64,000 nucleotides of DNA from positions 62,001 to 126,000 of the forward strand of contig NZ_JAJQRG010000004.1 in NCBI RefSeq assembly GCF_021228235.1, written 5' to 3'. The DNA comes from Pseudophaeobacter flagellatus (GTDB lineage: Bacteria; Pseudomonadota; Alphaproteobacteria; Rhodobacterales; Rhodobacteraceae). The position numbers and the translations under genes were made by a program. The notes under the pieces were generated by a model. It had not been told where the DNA came from and made no database searches. It saw nothing but the letters and a program-made list of their open reading frames with translations. Positions 1 to 9,095 of the stretch are shown piece by piece. Each line of letters starts with the position of its first letter. The first letter of the stretch is position 1.

Positions 1-1
1 C

Positions 2-127
2 GTGACTGCCGCCGTCCTGAGCCTCGCCCTGGAGCGGATCGGCAAGACCGATCATGCGCTTTATGACGGCTCATGGTCGGAGTGGGGCGCGTTTCCCACC
101 CTGCCCGTTGCAACCGGAGAGACCTGA
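2..127 (+). CDS. sseA: 3-mercaptopyruvate sulfurtransferase (SseA-like), 3' end only
   Basis: Partial gene: 41 codons run in from the left edge to a TGA at 125-127. The visible C-terminus contains [11 protein letters not shown], the end of the second rhodanese domain in SseA/TST sulfurtransferases, which move sulfur from mercaptopyruvate or thiosulfate to a thiol acceptor. The catalytic Cys loop lies outside the window. The stop codon shares one base with the ATG of the following aminotransferase, so the two are probably cotranscribed. The family call depends on a short tail, so it is probable rather than certain. Confidence 0.7.
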   Translation: MTAAVLSLALERIGKTDHALYDGSWSEWGAFPTLPVATGET

Positions 128-1311
128 TGTTTGAGACCCTGAAGCCGCAGCCTGCGGATAAAATTCTCGCCCTGATGCAGATGTTTCGCGAAGATCCGCG
201 CGACAACAAGATAGACCTTGGTGTTGGCGTCTACAAAAATGCCGAGGGCCAGACCCCGGTGATGCGGGCGATCAAAGCGGCAGAGCATAAGCTTTGGGAG
301 GAGCAGACCAGCAAATCCTATGTCGCTCTGGCTGGCGATCCCGCCTATAGCGATGCGATGATCAAACTGATCCTCGGCGATGCTGTGGCGCGTGACACTG
401 TCGCGGCAGCGGCGACGCCCGGTGGGACCGGCGCGGTGCGTCAGGCCTTTGAGATGATCAAGATGGCCAACCCATCAGCCAAGGTGCATGTCTCGGATCC
501 GACCTGGCCTAACCATGTGTCGATCCTGAAATATGTGGGCATCGAAGCTGTCACCTATCGCTATTTCGATCGCGAAACCCGTAGCGTGAACTTTGATGGT
601 ATGATCGAAGATCTGAAACAGGCGGCTAAGGGTGATGTGATCCTGCTGCATGGTTGCTGTCACAACCCCACCGGTGCCAATCTGAATGCGACGCAGTGGC
701 AAGCGGTGATCGCGCTGATGAATGAACGCGGCCTGATCCCGATGATCGACATTGCCTATCAGGGCTTTGGCGATGGTCTGGAAGAAGACGCACGCGGCGT
801 GCGCATGGTGGCTGCGGGCTGCCCCGAGGTGCTGATCGCGGCAAGCTGTTCCAAGAACTTTGGCATCTACCGGGAACGTACCGGACTGCTGATGGCGCTG
901 TCGCAAGACAAGGGCGCGCAGGCGCTGAACCAGGGCACCCTGGCGTTTTTGAACCGGCAGAACTACTCTTTCCCGCCGGATCATGGCGCGCGTCTGGTGA
1001 CGATGATCCTGAACGATGAGGCCCTGCGCGCCGATTGGGCCGCCGAGCTGGAAGAGGTCCGCCTTGGCATGTTGGGGCTGCGGACCGATCTGGCCGCAGA
1101 ACTGCAGCGCCTCTCCGGGTCTGACCGCTTTGGCTTTCTGGCGCAGCACCGCGGCATGTTCTCGCTCTTGGGGACGACCCCGGATCTGGTCGAGAAAATG
1201 CGCGTCGACAATGGCATCTACATGGTGGGCGACAGCCGGATGAATATTGCGGGGCTGAATTCCGCAACCATTCCGACGCTGGCCAAGGCCATCATCGACG
1301 CAGGCGTCTGA
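127..1311 (+). CDS. tyrB: Aromatic amino acid / aspartate aminotransferase (class I)
   Basis: 394-residue PLP enzyme of aminotransferase fold type I, subgroup Ialpha (AspC/TyrB), predicted cytoplasmic. It should exchange amino groups between aspartate or aromatic amino acids and 2-oxoglutarate. Visible motifs: HNPTG around residue 180, Asp208 and Tyr211 that contact PLP, and the Schiff-base lysine Lys243 in CSKNFGIYRERTG. The open frame extends upstream to 73, but the ATG at 127 has GGAGA 6-10 bases ahead, overlaps the previous stop, and gives the N-terminus usual for this family (MFETLKPQ). Length fits the family. Whether aspartate or aromatic substrates dominate cannot be read from sequence alone, so the symbol is tentative. 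Confidence 0.88.
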   Translation: MFETLKPQPADKILALMQMFREDPRDNKIDLGVGVYKNAEGQTPVMRAIKAAEHKLWEEQTSKSYVALAGDPAYSDAMIKLILGDAVARDTVAAAATPGGTGAVRQAFEMIKMANPSAKVHVSDPTWPNHVSILKYVGIEAVTYRYFDRETRSVNFDGMIEDLKQAAKGDVILLHGCCHNPTGANLNATQWQAVIALMNERGLIPMIDIAYQGFGDGLEEDARGVRMVAAGCPEVLIAASCSKNFGIYRERTGLLMALSQDKGAQALNQGTLAFLNRQNYSFPPDHGARLVTMILNDEALRADWAAELEEVRLGMLGLRTDLAAELQRLSGSDRFGFLAQHRGMFSLLGTTPDLVEKMRVDNGIYMVGDSRMNIAGLNSATIPTLAKAIIDAGV

Positions 1312-1353
1312 GCATAGGTCGGCACCGCCCGTGGCAGATCTGAAACTGCAGAG

Positions 1354-1380
1354 CGCGCCCTTTGGGGCGCGTTTTCTTTT
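1354..1380 (+). terminator. Rho-independent terminator after the aminotransferase
   Basis: Seven-base-pair GC stem CGCGCCC/GGGCGCG (1354-1360 with 1365-1371), loop TTTG, followed by a T-rich tract. It lies 43 bases after the aminotransferase stop. Confidence 0.75.
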
Positions 1381-1424
1381 GCCGCAGGGCCAATCCGCAG
1401 GCTGATCCCAGCAACCTACGCACC

Positions 1425-1453
1425 AAAAAACGCGGCCCCGAAGGACCGCGTTT
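1425..1453 (-). terminator. Rho-independent terminator after amtB
   Basis: Inverted repeat AAACGCGG (1428-1435) with CCGCGTTT (1446-1453). Read on the minus strand the hairpin is followed by a run of T (the A-run at 1425-1430), 28 bases after the amtB stop. Confidence 0.75.
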
Positions 1454-1480
1454 CCAGTGTTTAGGATCAGGGGGGCCGGA

Positions 1481-2803
1481 TCAGCCGACCTTGAACTCTG
1501 GGTAGGCTTCCATGCCCAGCTCTGCCATGTCGAGACCGTTGATCTCATCTTCTTCGCTGACGCGGATGCCCATGGTGGACTTCAGGACCAGCCAGACAAT
1601 ACCCGAGACAATGAAGGTGAAGGCACCGATGGCAACAAAGCCGGTGATCTGGGTGATGAACGAAGTGTCCGCAGTATAGAAGGGAACCGCAAAAGTGCCC
1701 CAGAGACCGGCAACCAGGTGCACCGGAATGGCACCAACAACGTCATCGATCTGCAGCTTGTCCAGCAGTGGCACAACAAAGACTACGATCAGACCACCCA
1801 CGGCCCCAATCCACAGAGCGCCAAACAGGGTTGGGTCAAGCGGACCGGCTGTGATGGAAACCAGACCGGCCAGCGCGCCGTTCAGCGTCATGGTGAGGTC
1901 GGGCTTTTTGAACATCACCTGAGTCAGGATCAGGGCGGTGACGGCACCAGAGGCGGCAGCCATATTGGTGTTGGCAAAGATGCGAGAGATATCGGTGATA
2001 TCGCCCACGGTGCCCATCGCCAGTTGCGAACCGCCGTTAAAGCCGAACCAACCGAGCCACAGGATAAAGGTACCCAGGGTTGCCAGCGCCAGATTGGAAC
2101 CCGGCATGGGCACAACCTTGCCGCCTTTGTATTTGCCAATACGGGGGCCAAGGATCAGGGCGCCGGCCAGGGCTGCAAAGCCGCCTGCTGCATGTACCAG
2201 GGTCGAGCCTGCAAAGTCAGAGAATCCCATTTCGGACAGGAACCCGCCGCCCCACTGCCAGGAGGCCTCGATAGGGTAGATAACGCCGGTCAGGATGGCG
2301 ACAAAGATCAGGAAGGGCCAAAGCTTGATGCGTTCCGCCAAGGTGCCGGACACGATCGACGCGGTGGTGGCGCAGAACATCAGCTGGAAAAAGAAGTCGG
2401 ACCCAACAGAGGCGTAGTCCAGCGAGGCATCCGCAGCCGCCAGGCCAACGGGTTCCAGCGAAGTCGGAGCAAAGGCACCCAGCAGACCGGGGATCGTCCA
2501 GCCGTCGCCAGGGTACATCAGGTTAAAGCCGATCAGCCAGTACATGATGGCCGCGATTGAAAACAGTGCGATGTTCTTGGTCAGCTGCATCGTGACGTTC
2601 TTGGACCGCACCAGGCCTGCTTCGAGCATGGCAAAACCAGCGGCCATCCAGAACACCATAAAGCCACCAATCAGGAACAGCAGCGTGGTAAAGATATAGG
2701 GCGTGATATCCGCAGGGGCCGCAGCGGCGGCCTCCTCTGCCAGGGCCAGGCCCGGCAGTGTCGTCAGCGTAAGGGCCGACAAGGAAAGGGGTAGTTTACG
2801 CAT
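1481..2803 (-). CDS. amtB: Ammonium transporter AmtB
   Basis: 440-residue inner-membrane ammonium channel. An N-terminal signal peptide (about residues 1-22, ending GLALA) precedes a long run of hydrophobic helices, as in other Amt proteins. The two pore histidines are visible in GSTLVHAAGG and PVHLVAGLWG. The start ATG at 2803 has GGAGG seven bases upstream. It is the second gene of a glnK-amtB pair, 23 bases after glnK, the usual arrangement in which the P-II protein gates the channel according to nitrogen status. Expression is probably nitrogen-controlled; no clear NtrC or sigma-54 site was found upstream of glnK. Confidence 0.95.
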   Translation of the reverse strand: MRKLPLSLSALTLTTLPGLALAEEAAAAAPADITPYIFTTLLFLIGGFMVFWMAAGFAMLEAGLVRSKNVTMQLTKNIALFSIAAIMYWLIGFNLMYPGDGWTIPGLLGAFAPTSLEPVGLAAADASLDYASVGSDFFFQLMFCATTASIVSGTLAERIKLWPFLIFVAILTGVIYPIEASWQWGGGFLSEMGFSDFAGSTLVHAAGGFAALAGALILGPRIGKYKGGKVVPMPGSNLALATLGTFILWLGWFGFNGGSQLAMGTVGDITDISRIFANTNMAAASGAVTALILTQVMFKKPDLTMTLNGALAGLVSITAGPLDPTLFGALWIGAVGGLIVVFVVPLLDKLQIDDVVGAIPVHLVAGLWGTFAVPFYTADTSFITQITGFVAIGAFTFIVSGIVWLVLKSTMGIRVSEEDEINGLDMAELGMEAYPEFKVG

Positions 2804-2826
2804 CAGTAGTCCTCCAAATGCGGCGC

Positions 2827-3165
2827 TTAAAGCGCGTCTTGATTGGTTTCGCCGGTACGCACCCGCATGGCCTGCGCAACATCGAGAACAAAGATCTTGC
2901 CGTCACCGATCTTGCCGGTGCGGGCAGTGCTGGCGATGGTTTCAACCACCTGATCGGCGAGGCTGGCAGGTACCACGATTTCCAACTTCAGCTTGGGTAC
3001 AAAGTTCACTTCGTACTCGGCACCGCGATAGATTTCGGTATGGCCTGCCTGGGCACCAAAGCCCTTGACTTCGGACACCATCAACCCCGAGACGCCGATG
3101 CCTGTCAGGGCTTCTCGGACGTCCTCCAGTTTGAAGGGTTTGATGGCAGCTATGATCATTTTCAT
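2827..3165 (-). CDS. glnK: Nitrogen regulatory protein P-II (GlnK)
   Basis: 112-residue trimeric signalling protein, full length for the family. The N-terminus MKMIIAAIKPFKLEDVREAL and the T-loop GHTEIYRGAEY are typical; Tyr51 is the uridylylation site. The B-loop TGKIGDGKIFV is intact. Because the gene sits directly before amtB it is probably the GlnK paralogue that binds AmtB when nitrogen is plentiful, rather than GlnB, which is normally next to glnA. The ATG has AAGGATG eight bases upstream; a second in-frame ATG two codons later is possible. Confidence 0.95.
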   Translation of the reverse strand: MKMIIAAIKPFKLEDVREALTGIGVSGLMVSEVKGFGAQAGHTEIYRGAEYEVNFVPKLKLEIVVPASLADQVVETIASTARTGKIGDGKIFVLDVAQAMRVRTGETNQDAL

Positions 3166-3462
3166 TTCGACATCCTTTCTGGAGGGCGCCTGTCTCCTGG
3201 GGTGATCGTGTCATCCAGGGCCAAAGGCGGGCACCCGCATCATTGCCAATGCAGCAAAGCCAAGGGGCCGCATTGGGGGAACCGAAGGGACGCTGTGGTA
3301 TCGCTCCATCCGCCGTCGAGGCTAAAAAAAGAGCGGATTATTGCCCGTTCGCCTGCAATTTGAGCAGTCGGCGAAGGCAAATTCCCCGCAAACCCCCTCT
3401 CTACAATGCGCTGCGAAGCGGGTAGAGTGGTTAAAACGGGCAAACCGGGCAGGATTTTCAAG
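3166..3462. promoter_or_regulatory. Divergent promoter region between glnK and the PBP gene
   Basis: 297 bases between two divergent genes, so it must hold at least two promoters. I searched by eye for a GG-N10-GC sigma-54 element and GCAC-N-GTGC NtrC boxes upstream of glnK and found none convincing. An A-tract at about 3325-3331 is the only striking local feature. No small gene is supported here. Confidence 0.4.
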
Positions 3463-5709
3463 ATGGCGCAAGGAACAGGGCGTAGGCCACTGGTGGCAGA
3501 GAAACGCTATGCAAAGAACGGCTCCAAGGGGGCTGCCAGGCGACCTGTGGCCAAGTCTGGCGGCGGGCTTTGGGCGCGGATTTTTGGAAAACCAAAGCCG
3601 CGCGCGCGGCCAAAGCCCGGCTCCAAACCCGGCTCAGCCACCAGAAGAGGCGGGCCACGCAGGCCTGTGCGCAGTCGGAAGCCCCGTGGTCTGATTGGAA
3701 CCTTGCTGGCGCCGTTTCGCTGGATCTTGCGCCTGGTCTGGGGCTTTGCCTGGCGGGTTGGGATGGTTGTCATCACGCTGGTTGCCCTGGCGGTGGGCTA
3801 CCAGACCTCGCAGTTGCCCGCTGTGGCGGATCTGCTGGATGGGCGCGCGCGTGGCTCTGTCACTTTGCTGGACAATACCGGCGAGGTCTTTGCCTGGCGC
3901 GGCGATCAATTTGGTGGCGTGGTGACCGTGCAGACGGTTTCGCCCTATCTGAAGAACGCCATCGTCGCCACCGAGGACAAGCGGTTTTACCGCCACTTTG
4001 GCATCTCGCCACGTGGTGTGGCCTCGGCGGTGCGCATCAACCTCAGCGAAGGGCGCGGGCCGCTCTCGGGGCATGGTGGGTCTACCATCACCCAGCAGAC
4101 GGCGAAACTGCTCTGTCTGGGGCGGGTCTATGATCCGGACGACTGGGAGAACGAGGCCGCCTATGAGAATGACTGCCGCCAGGGGTCGCTGTGGCGCAAA
4201 GCAACCGAGGCAGTCTACGCCCTGGCGATGGAAGTTAAGTACAGCAAGGATGAGATCCTCTCTATCTATATGAACCGTGCCTATATGGGCGGTGGTGCCT
4301 ATGGGGCCGAGGCTGCGGCGCAGCGCTATTTTGGAAAATCTGCCAACCAGCTGAGTGCCGCCGAAGGCGCCATGCTGGCTGGGTTGTTGACCGCGCCGTC
4401 CTCTCTGGCACCGACCAATAATCTGCAGCGTTCGCAGGATCGTGCCGCAACGGTGCTGCGTCTGATGGAGGAACAGGGCTATCTGACCACCGCCGAGGCC
4501 CGCGCTGGACAACAGGCCCCGGCAGAGCTGAGCGAGGCCGCCGAGGCCCGCGCGGGTGGCTATTTTGCCGATTGGATCATGGATAGTGTGCCTAATTACT
4601 TTGGGGCTCAGACAACCGAAGATGTGGTGATCCGTACCACCATCGATCAGCGGCTGCAAACCGCCGCAGAACAGGCGATGAAACACGTCTTTGAAAACAA
4701 GGTGCGAGAAGGCTCCAAGGCGCAGGCCGCCATTGTGGTGATGAGCGCAGATGGTGCGGTGCGGGCCATGGTTGGCGGGCGCAGAACCCGTGTGTCCGGC
4801 GTGTTCAACCGGGCGACACAGGCCAAGCGGCAGACCGGATCGGCCTTCAAGCCCTTTGTCTATGCCACCGCGCTGGAGCTGGGCTATTCGCCGCTGGATG
4901 TGTTGCTGGATGCAGAATACTGCATGACGGTGCCTGGCTCGGGTGAATGGTGCCCGAAGAACTATACCCGAAAATACTACGGCGAAGTGACCCTGGCGCG
5001 GGCGCTGCGGGATTCACTGAACATCCCGGCGGTCAAGCTGTCAGAGGCAGTCGGTCGTGACCGCGTGCGCCGTGTCGCGACGGATTTTGGTATCGACAAT
5101 GACATGGCCGCAGGCCCGGCGCTGGCGCTTGGGGCCTCGGAAAGCACCCTGCTGGAAATGACGGGGGCCTATGCGGGCATTCTCAATGGTGGATCTTCGG
5201 TGACACCTTATGGCGTCGCAGAGCTGCGCCTGGTGACAGATGACGTGCCCTTGATGGGCCGTAGTGGCGGCATGGGCGAGAGGGTGATCCGTACCGAGGC
5301 AGCGAAACAACTGGTCTGGATGATGGAGAAGGTCATTGCCGAAGGCACCGGTCGCCGCGCCCAGATCCCCGGTTGGCAGGCGGCTGGAAAATCCGGCACC
5401 ACCCAGGCGGCGCGGGATGCCTGGTTCATCGGTTTTACCGCCGATTATGTGGCTGGCGTCTGGATGGGCTATGATGACAACACTCCCTTGAGGGGCGTGA
5501 CCGGCGGCGGCCTGCCGGCGGAGATCTGGCAAGAAACCATGGTGCGGGTGCATGAGGGGCTGACCCCGACGCCACTGCCGATGCTGGCACCAGCGCCGAT
5601 TGCGCCACCGGTCGAAACGACGCCGCGGCGGCGCAACCAGATTCAACCCGGACGAGAACTGGGTCGAGCAGTGGACGGTCTGCTGCGGGATATCTTTGGC
5701 CGCAACTAG
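3463..5709 (+). CDS. Bifunctional class A penicillin-binding protein (PBP1A family)
   Basis: 748-residue peptidoglycan polymerase and cross-linker. A basic, Arg/Lys/Gly-rich cytoplasmic tail of about 80 residues precedes one membrane segment (about 95-113). The glycosyltransferase domain (GT51) follows, with catalytic Glu171 in ATEDKRFYRHFG and GGSTITQQTAK near 206. The transpeptidase domain has the active-site S460-A-F-K463, S518-L-N520 and K643-S-G645 motifs, all intact. An ATG at 3406 in the same frame has no ribosome site; the ATG at 3463 has AGGA upstream and is preferred. The gene stands alone between divergent glnK-amtB and a terminator. Confidence 0.92.
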   Translation: MAQGTGRRPLVAEKRYAKNGSKGAARRPVAKSGGGLWARIFGKPKPRARPKPGSKPGSATRRGGPRRPVRSRKPRGLIGTLLAPFRWILRLVWGFAWRVGMVVITLVALAVGYQTSQLPAVADLLDGRARGSVTLLDNTGEVFAWRGDQFGGVVTVQTVSPYLKNAIVATEDKRFYRHFGISPRGVASAVRINLSEGRGPLSGHGGSTITQQTAKLLCLGRVYDPDDWENEAAYENDCRQGSLWRKATEAVYALAMEVKYSKDEILSIYMNRAYMGGGAYGAEAAAQRYFGKSANQLSAAEGAMLAGLLTAPSSLAPTNNLQRSQDRAATVLRLMEEQGYLTTAEARAGQQAPAELSEAAEARAGGYFADWIMDSVPNYFGAQTTEDVVIRTTIDQRLQTAAEQAMKHVFENKVREGSKAQAAIVVMSADGAVRAMVGGRRTRVSGVFNRATQAKRQTGSAFKPFVYATALELGYSPLDVLLDAEYCMTVPGSGEWCPKNYTRKYYGEVTLARALRDSLNIPAVKLSEAVGRDRVRRVATDFGIDNDMAAGPALALGASESTLLEMTGAYAGILNGGSSVTPYGVAELRLVTDDVPLMGRSGGMGERVIRTEAAKQLVWMMEKVIAEGTGRRAQIPGWQAAGKSGTTQAARDAWFIGFTADYVAGVWMGYDDNTPLRGVTGGGLPAEIWQETMVRVHEGLTPTPLPMLAPAPIAPPVETTPRRRNQIQPGRELGRAVDGLLRDIFGRN

Positions 5710-5734
5710 CCCTGGCGGCAGATCCGGAAAAACA

Positions 5735-5760
5735 AAAGGCCCCCTCGGGGAGCCTTTATC
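5735..5760 (+). terminator. Rho-independent terminator after the PBP gene
   Basis: Stem AAAGGCCCCC with GGGGAGCCTTT (5735-5757, one bulged A), tight loop, T-rich end. It lies 26 bases after the stop. Confidence 0.7.
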
Positions 5761-5811
5761 GATGTGGTGCCAGTCTGATGGGGCCACAGGGTGCATAGGG
5801 GCCGTGGGCGA

Positions 5812-6405
5812 TTAGCTCTGGCGCTTCAGTTCCGCAATCATCGCATCGATATCGCCTTTGTTGCTGTCCAGAATGGCACCAATCTCGGTGCGTTCCGTCA
5901 GCAGCAGGTTCACCCCTTCGATATACATATTAAAGAAGAGATCCTTGCCAGAGCGATCAGAGACCAGGAAGGTCACCTCAAACGGGGCCTGGCCCTGCAG
6001 CCGTGCAATGGTGCTGACTTCGTACCATTTCTTGACCCGCTTGACGTCTTTTACTTCCAGGCTGCCGCCGATGAATTCGCGGAAGCGCTTACCGTATTTG
6101 CGCGAGATATAGCCCTGGAACGCCTTGGAGAAGGCGCGCTTTTGCCCGGAAGAGGCACGGCGCGCATCCACCCCAAGCGCATAGGCGGCAATATAGGAGG
6201 TATCGCTGAACTTTTTGAAAATGCGCTCAAAGTCGCGGAACATGGCATTTTCGGATTTGCCGGATGCGATTACTGTGTTGATGTCGGTGACCAGGCTGTT
6301 GATCAGATTGCTGGCGCCGGCTTCATTCAGCGCCCAGAGCGGGGCGGCTGGAACAAGGGCGGCACTGGCCGTCAGGCCGGTCAGAAAACTACGGCGGTGC
6401 ATCAT
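5812..6405 (-). CDS. mlaC: MlaC-family periplasmic phospholipid-binding protein
   Basis: 197 residues of the Ttg2D/MlaC family, which ferries phospholipids across the periplasm between the outer-membrane MlaA complex and the inner-membrane MlaFEDB transporter. The N-terminus MMHRRSFLTGLTASAAL is an export signal with a Tat-like RRSFL core. Conserved stretches include FSKAFQGYISRKYGKRF and VSDRSGKDLFFNMYIEGVN. The gene starts directly after mlaA (no spacer between the mlaA stop and this ATG), so the two are cotranscribed and probably translationally coupled. The inner-membrane ATPase and permease genes are not in the window. Confidence 0.88.
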   Translation of the reverse strand: MMHRRSFLTGLTASAALVPAAPLWALNEAGASNLINSLVTDINTVIASGKSENAMFRDFERIFKKFSDTSYIAAYALGVDARRASSGQKRAFSKAFQGYISRKYGKRFREFIGGSLEVKDVKRVKKWYEVSTIARLQGQAPFEVTFLVSDRSGKDLFFNMYIEGVNLLLTERTEIGAILDSNKGDIDAMIAELKRQS

Positions 6406-7167
6406 TTAAAATCCTTCGGTATCTAGTTCAAAGGGGTCGATCTCACTGATCTCTGCGGTTTCGCCCAGCTGGAAGCGGCGGTTCTGTAGGTACAGCAGAC
6501 GCGCCTGGGCATAGCTGTCAGCGCTTTCGTAAAGAATCGAATCCACAGTATCTGAATATGTGCCACGGTCGCCCATGCGACGCACTATCTCTGCATAGAT
6601 CGAGATGTTATCGGCGGGATTGTTCCGAGCATAGCCCATGGGATTGGTGAAAAAATCGACCAGAATGCCGGTTGCATCCCGCGCGGTCGAGGGGCCGTAC
6701 ATAGGCAGCTCGACATAGGCACCTTCACCCACGCCCCAAACCGCCAGTGTCTCGCCAAAATCTGTATCGACCTCTGGCATGCCAAAATCAGAGGCGGGGT
6801 TGGCAAGACCAAGGAAGCCAATCGTGGTGTTCATGGCAAAGCGCGCTAGGGCCTGACCGGCCATCTTCGGGTTGCCCTGCAGCAGGGCATTGACCGCCTG
6901 CCCCGGCATAGACAGGTTTTCAGCGAAATAGGAAAAGCTGTTGACCATCGGCGGTGGCACGATGGCAACATAGCCCTTAGAGGCGGGGCGGAAGGCAAAG
7001 CGGTCAATCGCAAGGTTCAGGCTGTGGACTGACCTGTTGGTGCGCTCATAGGGGTCAAAGATTTCTCCCGACGCTTTTGCTTCAGGGCTTTGGGTGGCGC
7101 AACCTGCCGTTGACAAGACCAATGCAATAAGAGCAAAGACATAGCGCGTTTTGACTAAAATTCGCAT
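6406..7167 (-). CDS. mlaA: MlaA/VacJ outer-membrane lipoprotein
   Basis: 253-residue lipoprotein with a signal peptide and lipobox LSTAGC (Cys at about 23). The family core is clear: FDPYERTNR near residue 37, MVNSFSYFAENLSMPGQAVNALLQG, GFLGLANPASDFGMP and YVELPMYGPSTARDATG. MlaA forms a ring-shaped channel in the outer membrane that removes misplaced phospholipids and passes them to MlaC, encoded immediately downstream. No strong ribosome site precedes the ATG at 7167. The region upstream is a divergent promoter shared with the type I secretion genes. Confidence 0.92.
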   Translation of the reverse strand: MRILVKTRYVFALIALVLSTAGCATQSPEAKASGEIFDPYERTNRSVHSLNLAIDRFAFRPASKGYVAIVPPPMVNSFSYFAENLSMPGQAVNALLQGNPKMAGQALARFAMNTTIGFLGLANPASDFGMPEVDTDFGETLAVWGVGEGAYVELPMYGPSTARDATGILVDFFTNPMGYARNNPADNISIYAEIVRRMGDRGTYSDTVDSILYESADSYAQARLLYLQNRRFQLGETAEISEIDPFELDTEGF

Positions 7168-7361
7168 TCGAGTAGAGATCCACTTGGAGCGTAGTTGATA
7201 AATGTACGAGCCGTCTATTTAGAGAATAATTCCCGGGTTCCCAATTCGACAGCAATTTGTTTGTACGTTTGTGGCAGATACGGAACAGGTTTCGGGGTAA
7301 ATGTCGGTGCCCAGTGGTCTAATGCGTCGCAGGGCAATTGAACAGGTAGTGCACAGGCAAG
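7168..7361. promoter_or_regulatory. Divergent promoter region, mlaA and type I secretion genes
   Basis: 194 bases, visibly AT-richer than the flanking coding sequence. It must contain promoters for both directions. No inverted repeat or recognisable operator was found. Confidence 0.4.
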
Positions 7362-9095
7362 ATGGCAAATAAAGTTTTCCAGCCGGGTTATGACGAGCTC
7401 ATCTCTTGCCGTCGCCGCAGTCGCAGCCTGTATTGGGCCGTTGGGGTTTTCAGCTTTTTTGTGAATCTGCTGATGCTTACCGGTCCGCTCTATATGATGC
7501 AGGTTTATGACCGGGTCCTGGGTAGTGGCTCAGAGGCAACCTTGGTGGCGCTGTCGCTGTTGGTTTTGTTTCTCTACGGAATGATGGGCCTGCTGGACTA
7601 CGTCCGTGGTCGGGTGTTGGCGCGAATCGGTGCGCGGTTTCAGGCGCAACTGGATCGGCGTGTCTTTGATGCCATGGTGCGCCGCTCGGCGGTGGCGCAG
7701 GATCCGGTTGCCCAGACGGGGACCGCCGATCTAGAGGCGGTCCAGCGTTTCATGTCCTCGCCGGTTTTGGGGGCCGCCTTTGATCTGCCCTGGACGCCAT
7801 TCTTTTTGGCGGGCATTGCCCTGTTCCACCCATGGCTTGGGATGTTGGCCCTGGGCGGCGGGGCGGTTCTGGTCGCGGTTGCCTTGCTCAACCAGTTGTT
7901 CAGCCGGGCGCCGCTGCAACAGGCGGCGCTGTCGTCGCACCGGGCTAACCTGTCCTCCGAGGAAATCCGCAGTGCAGCAGAGATGATCCAATCCATGGGG
8001 ATGCGCGGGGCGGCATTTCAGCGCTGGCAAAAGATCCGTAGAGAGGCGCTGAAGGATTCCTTGGTGGCCAATGATACCGGCGGGGGATTTACCACCCTGA
8101 CCAAAACGCTGCGCCTGTTCCTGCAGTCGGCGATGCTGGGGCTCGGTGCCTATCTGGCGCTGCAGGGCGAGGTCTCGCCCGGGGCGATGATTGCCGGCTC
8201 TGTCCTGATGGGGCGGGCGCTGGCCCCTATAGAGTTGGGACTTGGTCAATGGGCCATGGTTCAACGGGCGATCAAGGGCTGGCATGCGCTGGCCGAGCTG
8301 CTGACCAAAGTCCCGGTAGAGGCGGCGCGAACCGAACTGCCCCGGCCCCGCGCGCATCTAGAGGTGAAGGCCTTGGCGGTGGTGCCCCCTGGTGACAGTC
8401 GCGCCCAGCTGCGCAATATCAGCTTTCAAGTGCAGCCGGGCCAGGCGGTTGGCGTCATCGGGCCGTCTGGTTGTGGTAAATCCACATTGGCCAAGGCGCT
8501 GACCGGGACCTGGCGTCCGGCAGCGGGGACCATCCGGCTGGATGGCGCGGCGCTGGATCAATATGAGCCGGATGTTCTGGGGCGTCATTTTGGCTATTTG
8601 CCGCAACGGGTGCAGCTGTTTGAGGGCACCATTGCCCAGAACATTGCCCGCCTTGCCGATGCGCCAGATGCTGAAAAGGTGGTCGCCGCGGCCAAGAAGG
8701 CCGCCGCCCATGATATGATCGTCAACTTGCCCGAAGGCTATGATACCCGGGTCTCGGCCGGGGGGGGGCGGCTGTCTGGCGGGCAGATGCAGCGGGTGGC
8801 ATTGGCGCGCGCGCTTTATGATGCGCCGGTGATTGTGATCCTGGATGAACCAAATTCCAATCTCGACAATGAAGGTTCCATTGCGCTGAACCAAGCGATC
8901 AAATCGCTGAAGGCGGCGGGGCAGTCGGTGCTTATCATGGCGCATCGTCCGGCGGCGATCCAGGAATGTGACATGCTGCTTGTGATCGACAAGGGCAGCC
9001 AGGCTGCCTTTGGTCCGAAAGACAAGGTTCTGCAGGATATGGTGGCGAACCACCAAACCATCCGCAAGGCCTCTGGTGCGGGAGGGGTACGATGA
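7362..9095 (+). CDS. Type I secretion system permease/ATPase (PrtD family)
   Basis: 577-residue inner-membrane ABC exporter that would power one-step secretion of an RTX-like or other glycine-rich protein. Hydrophobic segments fill residues 25-300. The nucleotide-binding domain has Walker A GPSGCGKS (367-374), the signature [15 protein letters not shown] and Walker [11 protein letters not shown]. There is no N-terminal C39 peptidase or C39-like domain, which places it with PrtD/AprD rather than HlyB. It overlaps the adaptor gene by four bases. Nine G in a row at about 8760-8768 encode the glycines before the signature motif; the frame stays intact. No substrate gene is adjacent. Confidence 0.92.
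   Translation: MANKVFQPGYDELISCRRRSRSLYWAVGVFSFFVNLLMLTGPLYMMQVYDRVLGSGSEATLVALSLLVLFLYGMMGLLDYVRGRVLARIGARFQAQLDRRVFDAMVRRSAVAQDPVAQTGTADLEAVQRFMSSPVLGAAFDLPWTPFFLAGIALFHPWLGMLALGGGAVLVAVALLNQLFSRAPLQQAALSSHRANLSSEEIRSAAEMIQSMGMRGAAFQRWQKIRREALKDSLVANDTGGGFTTLTKTLRLFLQSAMLGLGAYLALQGEVSPGAMIAGSVLMGRALAPIELGLGQWAMVQRAIKGWHALAELLTKVPVEAARTELPRPRAHLEVKALAVVPPGDSRAQLRNISFQVQPGQAVGVIGPSGCGKSTLAKALTGTWRPAAGTIRLDGAALDQYEPDVLGRHFGYLPQRVQLFEGTIAQNIARLADAPDAEKVVAAAKKAAAHDMIVNLPEGYDTRVSAGGGRLSGGQMQRVALARALYDAPVIVILDEPNSNLDNEGSIALNQAIKSLKAAGQSVLIMAHRPAAIQECDMLLVIDKGSQAAFGPKDKVLQDMVANHQTIRKASGAGGVR

Noticed and set aside
475-1548. Open frame of 357 codons on the minus strand
   Set aside because: It lies opposite the aminotransferase gene, its protein has no family features, and it is rich in His, Gln and Arg as expected from antisense reading of GC-rich coding DNA.
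1457-2560. Open frame of 367 codons on the plus strand
   Set aside because: It lies opposite amtB and has no family features; amtB is unmistakable.
8760-8768. Nine-G run in the type I secretion ATPase as a frameshift or phase-variation site
   Set aside because: The frame through the run gives the expected glycines and an intact signature motif, and the gene reads to its normal end.
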